Positions 39,391 to 49,523 of a DNA stretch of 64,000 bases are shown here, one piece after another. The notes under the pieces were generated by a model. It did no database searches, was not told the DNA's origin, and saw only the letters and a list, made by a program, of their open reading frames with translations. Source of the stretch: Mastigamoeba balamuthi (taxonomy: Eukaryota > Evosea > Mastigamoebida > Mastigamoebidae); NCBI GenBank assembly GCA_902651635.1, contig CACRSC010000001.1, positions 404,325 through 468,324 of the forward strand. The letters run 5' to 3'. The position numbers and the translations under genes were made by a program. The stretch's first letter is position 1. Every line of letters begins with the position of its first letter.

Positions 39391-39620
39391 GACACGGGAG
39401 GAAACAGTTGGCATCGGAGTGCTTGCACGTGCTGCCTCTCTTTTGTCTGCTGCTGTTACTGGGAGGTGGCAGCATTGGCGGTGAAGTGGTGTGATCGGTG
39501 GTGATGTGACGTAGCCCGCTGGTTCTCCTTGGCCGGGGTGGTTCCCTCCTCAAGCGCTATTCAACCCTACCCTGCTCGTGACCGCACAGAGCAGAAGCAG
39601 AGTGCCCGAGTTGTGGCCCA

Positions 39621-41802
39621 TCAGTCGCAGACCAGCTTGTTGTCGAAGCTGCTCAAAGCAATGCCGAAGGCCTGTGCCAGAGTGAGCGGGGCACGGTAGT
39701 CCATCGAGAACTGGGTGTCCGTCACCCTCCCGAACTGCATCACCACGTCGTCCTCTGGCCCTCGAGCACGTGAGAAAGCTCAACGGAGAGGGGATGTGTT
39801 GGAGGCACACCATCCTTGGAGCTGACGATCTGGAAGTTCTTGACGCTCGCTACCTTGACTCTCTTGCGGAAGTTGAGGATGTAGGCCTGGAGCTCTAGAG
39901 AGAGTGACCGGGGCAATCAGGACCAGTGCTGGGATGTCAGAGGAAGGGGAAGGGACAGCACACCGTCACTCCACACAGGAGTCTTGCTTGTGAGAGAGAC
40001 GATGTTGTGGCTGTCTCCAACCTTGAACCTGGCGCTCATCGACTCCTTCTTGGACATCGGGCGCTCTGCCTCCTTCTCGGGGATGAGTATCTGCATCTTC
40101 CTGGGCCCCGTCAGGCCCAGGACGTTCGTCCCCTGCGATCCATCGTCAGAACCATCCAAGGGCGTTGGAATGCTCACGTAGGAGATGGTGCAGAGCTCAC
40201 GCCTCGTCTCGAGCTCCGGGACGGAGCTGTCAGGGCGCTCGCCGTTGTCGAAGACGGCGAACTCGGTGCCGACCCAGTTGGAGCGCACCTTGGCCACGAA
40301 CCCCGGGCCCCTGCGCGCCGTGTCCGACTGGTCTGTGCTGATGATGTAGTTGCTGCTGGCGCTCTTCTTGCGCCTGCGGGCGGACAGCAGGAACTGGTTC
40401 GTCTCCTCGAGGAAGAGCAGGTACGAGGGGAACCTCCGCTCGAGGCCCTTGTTCAGGCGCTGTATCTTGCACTGCACAAACGCGGCCCCCGGGGGCGCCT
40501 GCTTGTGCATGAAGTCGCGGACCTCGTGCACCGATCGCAGCGACAGGTGCGTCAGCGGCAGCGGGGCCTTGGGGTCCCGCGCGTCCTTCGAGTCCTGCGA
40601 GTCCTTGGCGTCCCCCGAGGCCTTGCCCGCCTGGCCCTCGTCGTCCCTCGTGCCCAGAGGCTCGTCTGCGGCCCTCGTGACGGGCGCCGCCAGCGGCTCG
40701 GCCTCCGAGACCGGTGGCACCGGGCGCGTCTCCCGCTGCTCCGTCGTCGCCGGCACCACCGGGGCCACGGCGGGCTCGGCCCTCTCGACCGTCTCGGCGC
40801 TGGCCCTGTTCTCCTCGTCCCTGGGCGTCTCGCGCTCCGCTGCTGCCCTCGTCTCCTGCTGCCCCGCAGCCGCCGCGGCCTCAGCGGCCTCAGCGGCCGC
40901 CCTCTTGCGCGCCGCCGCTGCCGCCGCCGCCTTCTTCCTCGCCGCAGGGCTCGCGGACCCCGCGCGCCTCCGGGCCCCCGGGGACGCTGCCGGCGACGAC
41001 GCGGCCGACGACGCTGCCGACGACGCCGGCGACTCGCCCGGCGACGCCGCAGAGGCCGAGGTCGAGGCCGAGGCGCTCGGGGTGGCGGGCGAGCCCGTCG
41101 CCGAGGGCGCCCGCTTCCTGCGCGCCGCTGTGGGCGTCCCCCCGGCCGCCACGGGCTTCCGGGGCCCCGCCTTGGCCGCGGGCCTCCGCTGGCCCTCGGC
41201 CGCCTCTGCCGGCTTGGGGGCGGCGGCGCCCTTGTCCGACGCCGCGGACGAGCTCGAGGAGGAGGACGAGGACGAGGAAGACGCGGGCGCCGAGGCTTCC
41301 TTGGGCTCGGCGGGGGCTGTCTCGGGCTTCACCTCGGGCTTGGGCGAGACCACGTCGTGCTCCGTGGCCTGCGCGAGGGCTGCCAGAGGCCACCGAGGGG
41401 CGTCAGCTCTGCGATTCCACTACGTGGCCGCCAACGCGCACAGGCCAATTGGAATGCAACGCGTTTTCTTTTCTTTCTTCCATGTGCAGGCAAAAATAGC
41501 ACGAGATCCGCCAATGCACCCGAGCAAGACGCGGCGCGGGGGGAGCGGGTCTTACAGCTCTTCTGCGCTTCCTTGCGCTTCCGCGCTGCCTCTATCTGGC
41601 GCTGGCGCTTGGCTGCGGCGGAGGTGGGCCTGGCCGGGCCGGTGGGCGCCTGCACGGCCCGCAGGTTCGGAGAGGCGTCGGCAGGGCGCACGCGGACCTC
41701 CTCCTCCGAGGCTCCCGAGGACGAGGAGGAGCTCCCGGAGCCGCTGTCGGACCCGGACTCGGACGAATACGAAGACGTGCTCGATCCCACGTAGAGAGCC
41801 AT
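39621..41802 (-). CDS. Tubby-like protein
   Basis: Tubby-domain protein; family members bind PI(4,5)P2 and ferry membrane proteins into cilia. The start at 41800-41802 gives a Ser/Glu-rich N-terminus ([11 protein letters not shown]). A long low-complexity Ala/Pro/Ser/Lys region follows (about 40600-41350). The C-terminal Tub barrel is well conserved: [57 protein letters not shown], then KTPVWSDG, and after introns [23 protein letters not shown], ending in [13 protein letters not shown] and [13 protein letters not shown] Ser-rich insert interrupts the barrel. Three or more introns. Together with kinesin-9 it argues for a ciliated cell. Confidence 0.92.
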
Positions 41803-42106
41803 GCTCGATGCTTGAAGCCCGGAGAGAAATGCTTGGTCAAAATGTCCGAAACCAAAGCCAAAGATACGTCGAGCGTGTGCTTTGTCGGGCGCCGAAGATA
41901 ATTCGGGGGGTCGAATGAGCAGATGGAACATGATCTTGAGGGCCGTGCAGAATAGGCATGTCTATGTCGACTGCTGTTCAAGTGGGTTCGGTGTCTCTCG
42001 CAGATTTGTTCTGCACAGGTACCAAATTTCAAATTTGAATTTTCGCAATCTTTGCAGATATTGCCCGGAAAACCTGAGCGCGAGAAAGAAAGAAAAGCCG
42101 AGGGAA

Positions 42107-43078
42107 ATGGATGCTGTGTCTGTGGCGAAGGCGCTGGGCATCGGCGACGAGCGCGTGCTCGCGCGCGCGAGGGAGCTGACCCGCCTCGCGGCCGTGCGGG
42201 CCCGCATGGGCATCGGGGCCGCAGAGCAGTGCAAAGGCGCTGCGTGCCTCGCCATCGCCTGCAGAGAGCACAGCGTCCAGTTCGACCCCGCCAAGGCGTG
42301 CAAGCTGACCGGTGCCCCCACAGCCCTCTTCGGCCAGGCCCTCAGCACGCTGCAGTCCCTGCTCGATATCCGGTGCGCTTCTGCCCCCTCGCGAAAAACC
42401 GACGCGAAATCCCGCTTTTTTCCTGCATCATTTGATTATGTTCTCACGCGACGGATGCCGACGCGTAACCGTGCCCGACGGTTCTGCAGCAACGAGGTGA
42501 GCCTCAGGGACCTGGCGAAGAAGTTCGGGTGCGGCGCGAGGGTCGTCGCCGAGGCAGAGCGCATACTGGGCGAGTACAGGGACAGGGCCGTCGAGAAGCT
42601 GCCCGTCCGCCAGCGAGCCCATGCGGGCGAGTTCTTCTCGCGGCCGTCGTGCTACGCCGCTGCCTTCCACATCGCCGCGGCGCGGGCCAAGACGCGGGTG
42701 CCGCAGCAGCAGCTCGCGGACTACGCCTGCGTGGCCAAGGCCGAGTTCACGCAGGTCCTGCAGGCGATGCACGACGAGTTCAGCCCAAAGCCCGAGAAGA
42801 GGGCCAAGGAGGAGAGCTCCTCTGCCGCAGACTGCGCGGCCCCCGAGGCCCCCGCAAAGCGCGCCAAGACGCAGGAGGGGAGCGAGGCGCAGGCAGAGGA
42901 CAAGGCGATGCCCGACGCGCAGCAGCTGTCGTCGCCGTCGGTGGCAGCAGCGGACGACGGGTACTCGGCGTGGGCCGGCAGGGTGGCGGCGCAGGAGGAG
43001 GCCGAGCAGAGGCCGAGCAAGCGCATGCGCCAGACCACGCTGAGCTTCTCCAAGCCAGTAGCCCCCGCGGTGCACTAG
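42107..43078 (+). CDS. ORC6: Origin recognition complex subunit 6
   Basis: Small ORC subunit with TFIIB/cyclin-like helical folds, needed for MCM loading. Start ATG at 42107; one intron (donor GTGCGC after the codon for I in LLDI, acceptor TGCAG before AACGAGGTG). The first fold has LGIGDERVLARARELTRLAAV and AACLAIACREHSVQFD. The second opens NEVSLRDLAKKFGC and continues CYAAAFHIAAARA. A Lys/Glu-rich linker leads to the C-terminal DDGYSAWAGRVAAQ helix, like the ORC3-binding YxxW helix of ORC6. The last residues, RQTTLSFSKP, resemble a PCNA-interacting box. The family call rests on collinearity with animal ORC6; identity is modest. Confidence 0.78.
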   Translation: MDAVSVAKALGIGDERVLARARELTRLAAVRARMGIGAAEQCKGAACLAIACREHSVQFDPAKACKLTGAPTALFGQALSTLQSLLDIRCASAPSRKTDAKSRFFPASFDYVLTRRMPTRNRARRFCSNEVSLRDLAKKFGCGARVVAEAERILGEYRDRAVEKLPVRQRAHAGEFFSRPSCYAAAFHIAAARAKTRVPQQQLADYACVAKAEFTQVLQAMHDEFSPKPEKRAKEESSSAADCAAPEAPAKRAKTQEGSEAQAEDKAMPDAQQLSSPSVAAADDGYSAWAGRVAAQEEAEQRPSKRMRQTTLSFSKPVAPAVH

Positions 43079-43193
43079 TGCACAGAGTTCCAGCAGTCGG
43101 CAGTCATTTTTCCCGCTGTGCTGTGTAGCCTCTGGGTGTTGCTTTCTCGGTTTGTGAAGACTCTCGCTGCGGTATGACTCTCGACTGCGCCGC

Positions 43194-43999
43194 TCACTTG
43201 TACCTCCCGAACACCTGCGCGGCGCGGGGCAGCGGGTCAGGAGCCTCGTGGGCTGGCTGGCGAGGGAGGATGTTACCGATCTGGGCCCCTCAGGGCGGTA
43301 TTTCTTGGCGATATCTTCGCAGCGCCCGGCGAACCCGCCACGCTCGGCGAGGACCTCGCGCCCGATCTGAGAGAGCACGCACGGCAGGCACCATATCGAC
43401 ACGCAGCAGTCGTCGCAGAACGAGCCCTGTGCGCAGTGGGGGGTGGAGAGAGGGAGAGAGCCCCGCGGTCAGACGGAATCGCCGCAAGGATCCAGTAATT
43501 GCCTTGATGCGGTACTTGTCGCGGAGGATCTCGCGGTGCGCGGCCACGAGGTACGGCCCGCCGAGGAACAGGCACTGGTGGTGGGGGAGGGCGTGCGAGG
43601 CGGGGCGGAGGGGTGTTTGGGAACGCGGCGGTTAGGAGGTGCGGTGGGGGCTCAATTTGCTGGGTGGCGGTCTGGGGGCCGACGGACAAAGGCGCTCCAC
43701 GTGCAGCAGTTGGACCACGCGTTGGCGCTGCTGCCGTTGACGATCGTGTCGCTCAGCTCCACGTTGATGCCGTACTGGTAGCACGGGCAGCAGAACGAGT
43801 ACGCGCCTGGTGCGGGCAAGCAGGAGAGGAGGTCGGGTCTCGTGAGACGCGGAAAACGCACAACCGCCCTTGATAGATAGGAAAACCGTGAAAGCGGTGG
43901 ATTCGCACAGAACTCCGGGTGGATGCAGCAGCCGGCGAGGGGCGTGGTCCACTCACGCGAGTTGGTCTCGACCCTGGGCAGCGGGCGCACTTTGGGCAT
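43194..43999 (-). CDS. PLAC8 (Cys-rich) domain protein
   Basis: Small PLAC8/FCR-type membrane-associated protein; relatives affect cell size, metal tolerance and Ca2+ uptake. The start at 43997-43999 gives MPKVRPLPRVETNSREW. Signature blocks over several exons: TTPLAGCCIHPEFC, then AYSFCCPCYQYGINVELSD, LFLGGPYLVAAHREILRDKY, and GSFCDDCCVSIWCLPCVLSQ. The C-terminus is IAKKYRPEGPRS joined by an intron (GTAACA...CGCAG) to VFGRYK and TGA at 43194-43196. Function of this copy is not predictable. Confidence 0.83.
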
Positions 44000-44148
44000 T
44001 GCTCTGGGTGCAGTGCTTGAACTCAGCGAGTTTCACTTTCTTTGCTGGGTGACACAGATTTCTCTATCGGATTTCAGATAGTATCTGGTAGATCAGTTCG
44101 ACGAAACAGTCACCGAGCGTGTGGCCTGAACAGATACTTGTGTTGCTT

Positions 44149-45739
44149 TTACGGCGCCAGCGTCTGAGGGTCGCGGAACACGGCCTCGGGGCAGAGGTGC
44201 ACGAGGGCTCCCTTGTGCCGGAACGTGACCACACCCTTGTACGAAGTGCGGGGAATGCCCTCCTTCCACTCGTCCATGAGCCCCAGCTTCTTGGCAATCT
44301 CCACAAAGTGCTCCTCGTTCCTGTACGATATCCTGATCTCCTTGTGCGGCGGCGTCTCTGCACCGCTGTCGAGGTACTCGCGGGTGCTCATCTTCGCTGC
44401 GGCCGCGACCTGCTGGGCAAAGAGCGCGTCGTATTTGCTCTTATGCAGAGAGCTCCAGTCCTTAGCCTCCCAGTCGACGTTCTGCTTGTTGAACGCAATG
44501 TGGCGCAGGTGCGTCCTGTAGTACTGCCCCTCGCTGACGCCCCTCTCGCCAAAGTTGAGCGTCCTCGAGACCTCGGGGCGGATGCACGCGCGGCCGTTGC
44601 GGACGGCCGGGAGGCGCATGAACTCGTCCCAGTAGTTGATGGGCCACTTAGGCGAGAGCTCGTTCCACGTCTCGCGCGTCAGCATCCACCCCAGGCCCGG
44701 GAAGAAGTCCGATCGGTACACCGCCTCGCTGTCGCCGACCAGGTCCTCGAGCCCGTTGTCGTTCCACGAGCTCACGCACCAGACCGTCTTGTCCTCGCGC
44801 AGCACCTTGAGCATCGCAGCAAAGTACTGCGCGCAGAGAGGAAGAAGTTGTGAGAACACTTCGCGGAAGCCTCGCAGGAGAGGCAGCAGCAGCGCACAGA
44901 GAAGAAGTCCACGGAGACTTCCATGTCCTCTTCGACGATGATGGCGGCAGAGTACCCGAGCTTGTCGAACACCTGTGACAGGGCCCAGCCGTAGTGCCTG
45001 GCAATCGCTCCGTACTGCTCCTCCTTGGAGCCCGCCTTGGGCTGCACGCTCACGTGCTGCCCAGCCGACTCTGTGTCAGAACCCTCCCGGACGGGGCTGC
45101 ATTTCACTGCCGGCACCGCACCTTGAGGTGGATGACCTGGTCCTTGTAGCGCGTGTCGAGGAGGTCGGCCACGGGCTGGTGATCGCAGTCCTGCACAGCA
45201 CGCAGGTCAGCCCCCCCGTTGCGACCAAAAAAGCGGCTGTGCCCAGCCCGTCTCGTACTCGCGAGACGATGATCGGAAACTCGACGCTGCCCCCGCGCGG
45301 TCTTCGCCTTTTGTGCGGGGGGTGGTGAGGCCCCTCGCGCCGGGGAGGAGGGGAGGGGTAAGGGAGGGGTAAGGGAGGGCCCGTACTCGATCAGCGAGTC
45401 GAGGGAGCGCTGCAGGTACTCGGTCCTCTTGCACGTGATGACGAGCACGGGGACGACCTCCCTGCGCGCGCTCAGCGGCGCGGGCGCCGGGGTGCCCTTA
45501 GCGCGCGCATCCTCGACGGCCTTGATCCACTTGTGGGCGTGGCGCAGCTCGTCCTCGAGCTGGAAGAGGCGCTCGCGCGACACTTGCAGGTCGTTGGTCA
45601 GCGCAGAGAGCAGAGCGCTGGGGCTCTGCCCACCGCCGTCCGAGAGCGGCACGACGGCGCTGAGCGACGCGAGGGTCGAGAGCGACACGATGGTGTAGCC
45701 CGCGACCACCGCGACGATGGCGATAGAGAGGGGGTTCAT
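44149..45739 (-). CDS. N-acetylglucosaminyltransferase I-like glycosyltransferase (GT13)
   Basis: Golgi type II membrane enzyme family that adds the first GlcNAc to the core mannose of N-glycans. The N-terminus MNPLSIAIVAVVAGYTIVSL is the signal anchor, then a coiled stem (LFQLEDELRHAHKWI). Catalytic parts: VVPVLVITCKRTEYLQRSLD, the metal-binding IIVEEDMEVSVDFF, TVWCVSSWNDNGLED, SDFFPGLGWMLTRETWNEL, PINYWDEFMR, and RPEVSRTLNFGERGVS. Four exons visible; TAA at 44149-44151. Its presence implies complex or hybrid N-glycans, beyond what Entamoeba-type pathways usually make. Confidence 0.86.
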
Positions 45740-45915
45740 TGGGCGTCCACCGCCGCAGGTCCAGCGCGGGTTTGAAAAGGAAAAAGTAAATAGTAGTGAA
45801 TCTCGCGAATCTCCAGCAATAAGATCTCAGCTGCGCCCCGTAATGACCGCTCACTCGAGCCCATTCAAAGAGCACTGCTGTATTGCTGGCCCCATGCAGA
45901 CGGCCGGCCACAGCC

Positions 45916-46638
45916 CTACATCTGCGAAGGAGACTCCATATCCCTGGGGAACACGTCCAGCACGTGCGAGGCCAGGAAGGCGACGACCTGCGCCAGGCGC
46001 TCGCGGACAACCGGCGCTATCTCCTCGTTGGGCCCGAGCTTCGCGTCCGAGGCGATCAGCGGCAGCTTGACGAGCAGGCGCAGCAGGTGGTCCGCTCCGT
46101 ACAGCTGCACAGAGACACGCGCACACCCAGAGTCAGCCCGCGCCCGCTCGGTAGGCACAGCGCTCGCCTGGCAGGGCATCGAAGAGGGGCGGGACTCGAT
46201 GAGGGCGCGGTGCTGCGGGCGCTCGCTGGCGTACAGCAGCAGCGGGTCGACGTTCTTGTCAAAGTACGCGCGCAGGGCAGCAAACACCTCGTCGTCCTCC
46301 GGCAGGCCCCTCTCCCTCTGCTCGTCCCCCCCGCGGTGTGTGAGCAGAGGGGTGCGCAGTGCGCGTGCGCCTGGGGGCCGGGGCGGGCGGGACGGACGCA
46401 GACGGAGGACAGGATGTCGTGTATGCTGGGGACGCGCGGCAGTGGCACCGCCATCGACTCGCGGTTGACCATGTGCCAGTAGTCGTCCACCAGACGCTCC
46501 TGGGCGGGGCCCGCGGGGGGAGAGGGGATCAGCGGCGTGGGGGGCGTGAGTGGGCGGCGGCACCTGGAGCGGGAGGGGCAGGACGACGTCGAACGCCGTC
46601 GTGGCCTCGGTCCTCCTCTTCTTGCGCTTGTCCATCAT
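45916..46638 (-). CDS. MRG-domain chromatin protein without a chromodomain
   Basis: MRG15/Eaf3-type domain found in NuA4/Tip60 and Rpd3S complexes. The start at 46636-46638 gives MMDKRKKRR, a basic leader, then VVLPLPLQVP (binding-groove strand). After introns come DDYWHMVNRESMAVPLP and SIHDILSS, then ALRAYFDKNVDPLLLYASER and RALIES, and LYGADHLLRLLVKLPLI, ending in VVAFLASHVLDVFP. The usual N-terminal chromodomain is absent and there is no room for it before the neighbouring divergent gene 92 bp away, so it resembles the short MRGX/MORF4 form. Confidence 0.85.
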   Translation of the reverse strand: MMDKRKKRRTEATTAFDVVLPLPLQVPPPTHAPHAADPLSPRGPRPGASGGRLLAHGQPRVDGGATAARPQHTRHPVLRLRPSRPPRPPGARALRTPLLTHRGGDEQRERGLPEDDEVFAALRAYFDKNVDPLLLYASERPQHRALIESRPSSMPCQASAVPTERARADSGCARVSVQLYGADHLLRLLVKLPLIASDAKLGPNEEIAPVVRERLAQVVAFLASHVLDVFPRDMESPSQM

Positions 46639-46730
46639 GGCAACGAGGATTTGAGGGGCAGATTCTGTGGGCGAGAATCTCTTGAGCGCGCTCAATATCT
46701 CTTTCAGAGTCTTCTCGCGGCAGTGCGCTC
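46639..46730. promoter_or_regulatory. Compact bidirectional promoter with palindromes
   Basis: Only 92 bp separate the MRG start from the next + strand start. It contains AGATTCT / AGAATCT complementary arms (46660-46680), the perfect 14-bp palindrome TTGAGCGCGCTCAA (46682-46695) and then AATATCTC. These are likely shared regulatory elements, by position. Confidence 0.5.
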
Positions 46731-47093
46731 ATGTCGAAACGCAAGAGGAAGACAGCAGACACGCCCGGCCTTGAGGAGGAGCACCACGAGGACGCGCAGC
46801 CCCCGCACAAGCACCGCCGCGTGAGGAGGGCCGGAGCGGCTGCGCACGCACAGACCGCGAGCACGGCGAGCCAGCCCGGGCCGGCGCAGCAGCGCGAGGC
46901 GCGCCAGGGCACGCCGGGCGACACCGGGGCGGCGCGCGGGCAGCAGCAGCAGGGCAAGGGCACAGACGAGCAGGGCGAGTACGCGGCGGCGAACAGGCTG
47001 CTGCACGAGCTGTACCTGGAGCGCGTGGAGCGAGAACAGAGCGTGAGGCGAGAGGGGAGCGCAGCGCCTGCGGACACCCGCCACCACACGTAG
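46731..47093 (+). CDS. Small basic nuclear-type hypothetical protein
   Basis: 120 aa, no intron. Starts MSKRKRKTADTPGLEEEHH with two basic clusters (KRKRK; KHRRVRR) that look like nuclear localisation signals. An Ala/Gln/Gly-rich middle leads to a probable helix, AANRLLHELYLERVEREQS. I do not recognise a family. It shares a 92-bp bidirectional promoter with the MRG-domain gene, which supports it being real. The opposite strand is also open here, a caution. Confidence 0.45.
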   Translation: MSKRKRKTADTPGLEEEHHEDAQPPHKHRRVRRAGAAAHAQTASTASQPGPAQQREARQGTPGDTGAARGQQQQGKGTDEQGEYAAANRLLHELYLERVEREQSVRREGSAAPADTRHHT

Positions 47094-47502
47094 TCCGCCC
47101 GGCGCGGGTTCTGGGATTTGCGCGCAGATTGAATACACGTCAATAAGGTCCTATCCCCCCGTAGGCATGGTGTAAAAATATCCCGCGATATCACGAACCA
47201 ATTGATCGGCTGGGGCACCGCTTTGGGGCTTGGCAGTCCAGCCCACGGTCGGAGGCACTCCTGAGGGGCGGCGCGGGCCTTGGTCCTGGGCTCGGGTTCC
47301 ACTTCTCCATCCGGGTTGCGCGCGTTTCGTTTTTCCTGCCACGTCATCGCGCGGATCGCCTTGGGTTTTCCTCCTCTCTTGTGCGCCCCCCGATCCAAGC
47401 CGAACCAACAGAAGAGAAAATTCCTCAACCCCAGCAGAGGCGACCCCCGGCCCCACCGCCCGCCGCCTACACCACACCGCCAGCCCGCCAGCCCCGCCTG
47501 AA
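47094..47502. promoter_or_regulatory. Intergenic region before the RRM-SPOC gene
   Basis: About 409 bp. It holds AAAAATATCCCGCGATATC (ATATC/GATAT arms at 47178-47191) and a CCAAT core near 47198-47202. A C/A-rich leader precedes the ATG. No gene recognised. Confidence 0.4.
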
Positions 47503-48724
47503 ATGAACGGAGGAGGACCGCAGATGGGAGGAGCAGAGAACACGTCGCTGTACATCGGGTTCCGCCGCCCGCCGTCGCCGGGCCGCCAGGGCCGCAACCA
47601 CCTCGAGGACGTGCTCATGGACGCCATCAGCGCCACGACGGGCTTCCGCCTGCGCCGCGCGACGGCCTTTGTCGACCGCCCCTACGCGTTTGTCGAGTTC
47701 TGGAACCCGCGCGACGCGCTCGAGGCGCGCAGGATGCTGCACGGGTCGATGCTGCTCGAGCAGGAGGTCACCGTGCGCCCCGCAGAGCCCGCGCGCAACA
47801 TGTCGGGCGGCGGCCCGAGGAACTCGCGGGGCAGGTCGCGCTCGAGGTCGAGGTCGCCGGCCAGGAGGCGCCGCTCGCCGAGCGCCCACGCCGCCGCGGG
47901 CCCCGCCTCGCGCTCGAGGTCGCGGTCGCGCTCCGGCTCGCGCTCGCCGCAGCCCCACAGGCGCCACAGCAGCAGGCGCTCGCGCAGCGGCAGCGCCCCG
48001 AGGTACAACGACCAGATACAGCAGCAGCAGCAGCAGCAGCAGCCCGTCCAGCAGATGCAGATGCAGCCGCAGCCGCAGCCGCAGATGCAGCAGCAGCAGC
48101 AGCAGTACGCGCCCAGGCCCGAGGCGGAGCCGCTCAGCCCGCCAGAGCCCCAGAACGACGTCTGGCGCGGGCTGCTCTTCAAGGGCCCCGCCGAGGTCTG
48201 CAACGTCGTCATCAGCGCCACCAACGGGGCCAACCTCAGGTGCGCGGGCCTATCGGGCGCCCCCCTCACCCTCCCGTCCGGCGCAGTCGCCGCTCTTTTT
48301 GACGTCTTTCTTAATTTAAAATAACAATCCCTGGGGGGCGCTTGGGCGGACAATTTGACGCACGCAGGGCGTTGCTGCCCGATAACGCTGTGAAGATCGA
48401 GACGAGGTCCGCGCTGGCGGACCTGCAACAGTTTGTTATGAAGCGCGCGCCGGCCGCGTCCGTGCAGATCCTCTGCGACGACGTCGACGAGAGCCGCCGT
48501 GCCAAGTACGCTGAGCTCAGGACGTGGCTGTCGGCCAAGAACGTCGTGCGTTCTCGCCCTCCTCTGCTCCCAGCCTCCGTGCGTGCTCACCCGGCGTTGT
48601 CCCGCAGACGGGGAACATCAAGCTGTCTGATGGCAAGGTGTTCTATGTGGTGGCTGCGGGGTCGGATGTGCCGCACCTGCCGCCGGGCAACGGTGACTGC
48701 TTTATCTGCGGGCTTATCGCGTGA
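47503..48724 (+). CDS. RNA-binding protein with RRM, RS-rich region and SPOC domain (Spen/RBM15-like)
   Basis: Start ATG at 47503. The N-terminal RRM-like fold shows TSLYIGFRRPPS, then YAFVEFWNPRDALEARRML. A dense Arg-Ser region follows (47830-47990), then Gln runs from CAG codons (48018-48110). The C-terminal SPOC domain starts DVWRGLLFKGPAEVCNVVIS and, across two introns (donors GTGCGC and GTGCGT), continues ALLPDNAVKIETRSALADLQ, SVQILCDDVDESRR and GKVFYVVAAG, ending GDCFICGLIA. SPOC domains bind phosphorylated Pol II tails and co-repressors. Domain order RRM-RS-SPOC suggests a link between transcription and RNA processing or m6A-type complexes. Confidence 0.78.
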
Positions 48725-49523
48725 ATGCACGCACGCACTCCCGTCCTGGACATGGGGCCTGGGTCAGTACTTCGGTTCTACAGTGAAGCCTCCAACGGTC
48801 GTTGTCGAGCTCCTGCATCGGACCCATTCGGTCAGCAAGCAGCATAGCATCACTTCGTTTTTTGGATCCAGATTACTCGATGTGGAGGCATTTTGTATGA
48901 GCACACGGCCGGGGATGTCACTGTCCCCCACGCATATACGCACGGGCATAGCACAGGATCCATTTGGCACGGCTTTGCTAGTCTACACTGCTCGCGGCGC
49001 CCTACATAGGATGTTGTAGCAATCCCTGCAGTTCCCGCTCGCTGGGCGAGCTTATTTTTGCCGCAACTGATTGTGCTGCAAACCTAAGTGCCGCGCAAAG
49101 CCCATTTGCTTATATACCCTTGGACTTCTAACTCGTGTTACTGCTCCCTACGTCTTTTATCAGCGTAGGATACTGCCGGCTGGTGAACAGCCTTCTATAC
49201 TGTTTTGAGCACATTTCACCATAAAGACCTTTGCGCATTGGGCATTTTGTTGGCAATCACGATCAGTGCAGGGTCGGATGGGATGCCCGTGCTGCTGGCG
49301 CTCGTTGGCGGCCGACTGGAGGATACTTCGCCACCCTGACTGTTCTAGTACATCACCCTCGTGGCCCTGGAAGTGGACACAACTGCTCAAGAGCTGTCAG
49401 CAATATATCCCCATATTGTTTTGCCGATCATTACGGGTGCCTTGGCCAAACTGTACGGGCGGGCTAGACGAAAGGAAGTGTTCAGAAGGAAGAAAGCAGT
49501 GTTTGATCTCATCAAATAAGCTC
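48725..49523. other. Gene-poor interval between RRM-SPOC and SHK kinase genes
   Basis: About 800 bp of distinctly lower GC content between convergent genes. Short open frames lack exon-like codon bias and known motifs. I saw no tRNA, transposon terminal repeat or other RNA gene. Confidence 0.45.

Noticed and set aside
37423-39414. 663-codon - strand frame opposite nucleoredoxin
   Set aside because: Shadow of a strongly supported thioredoxin-fold gene.
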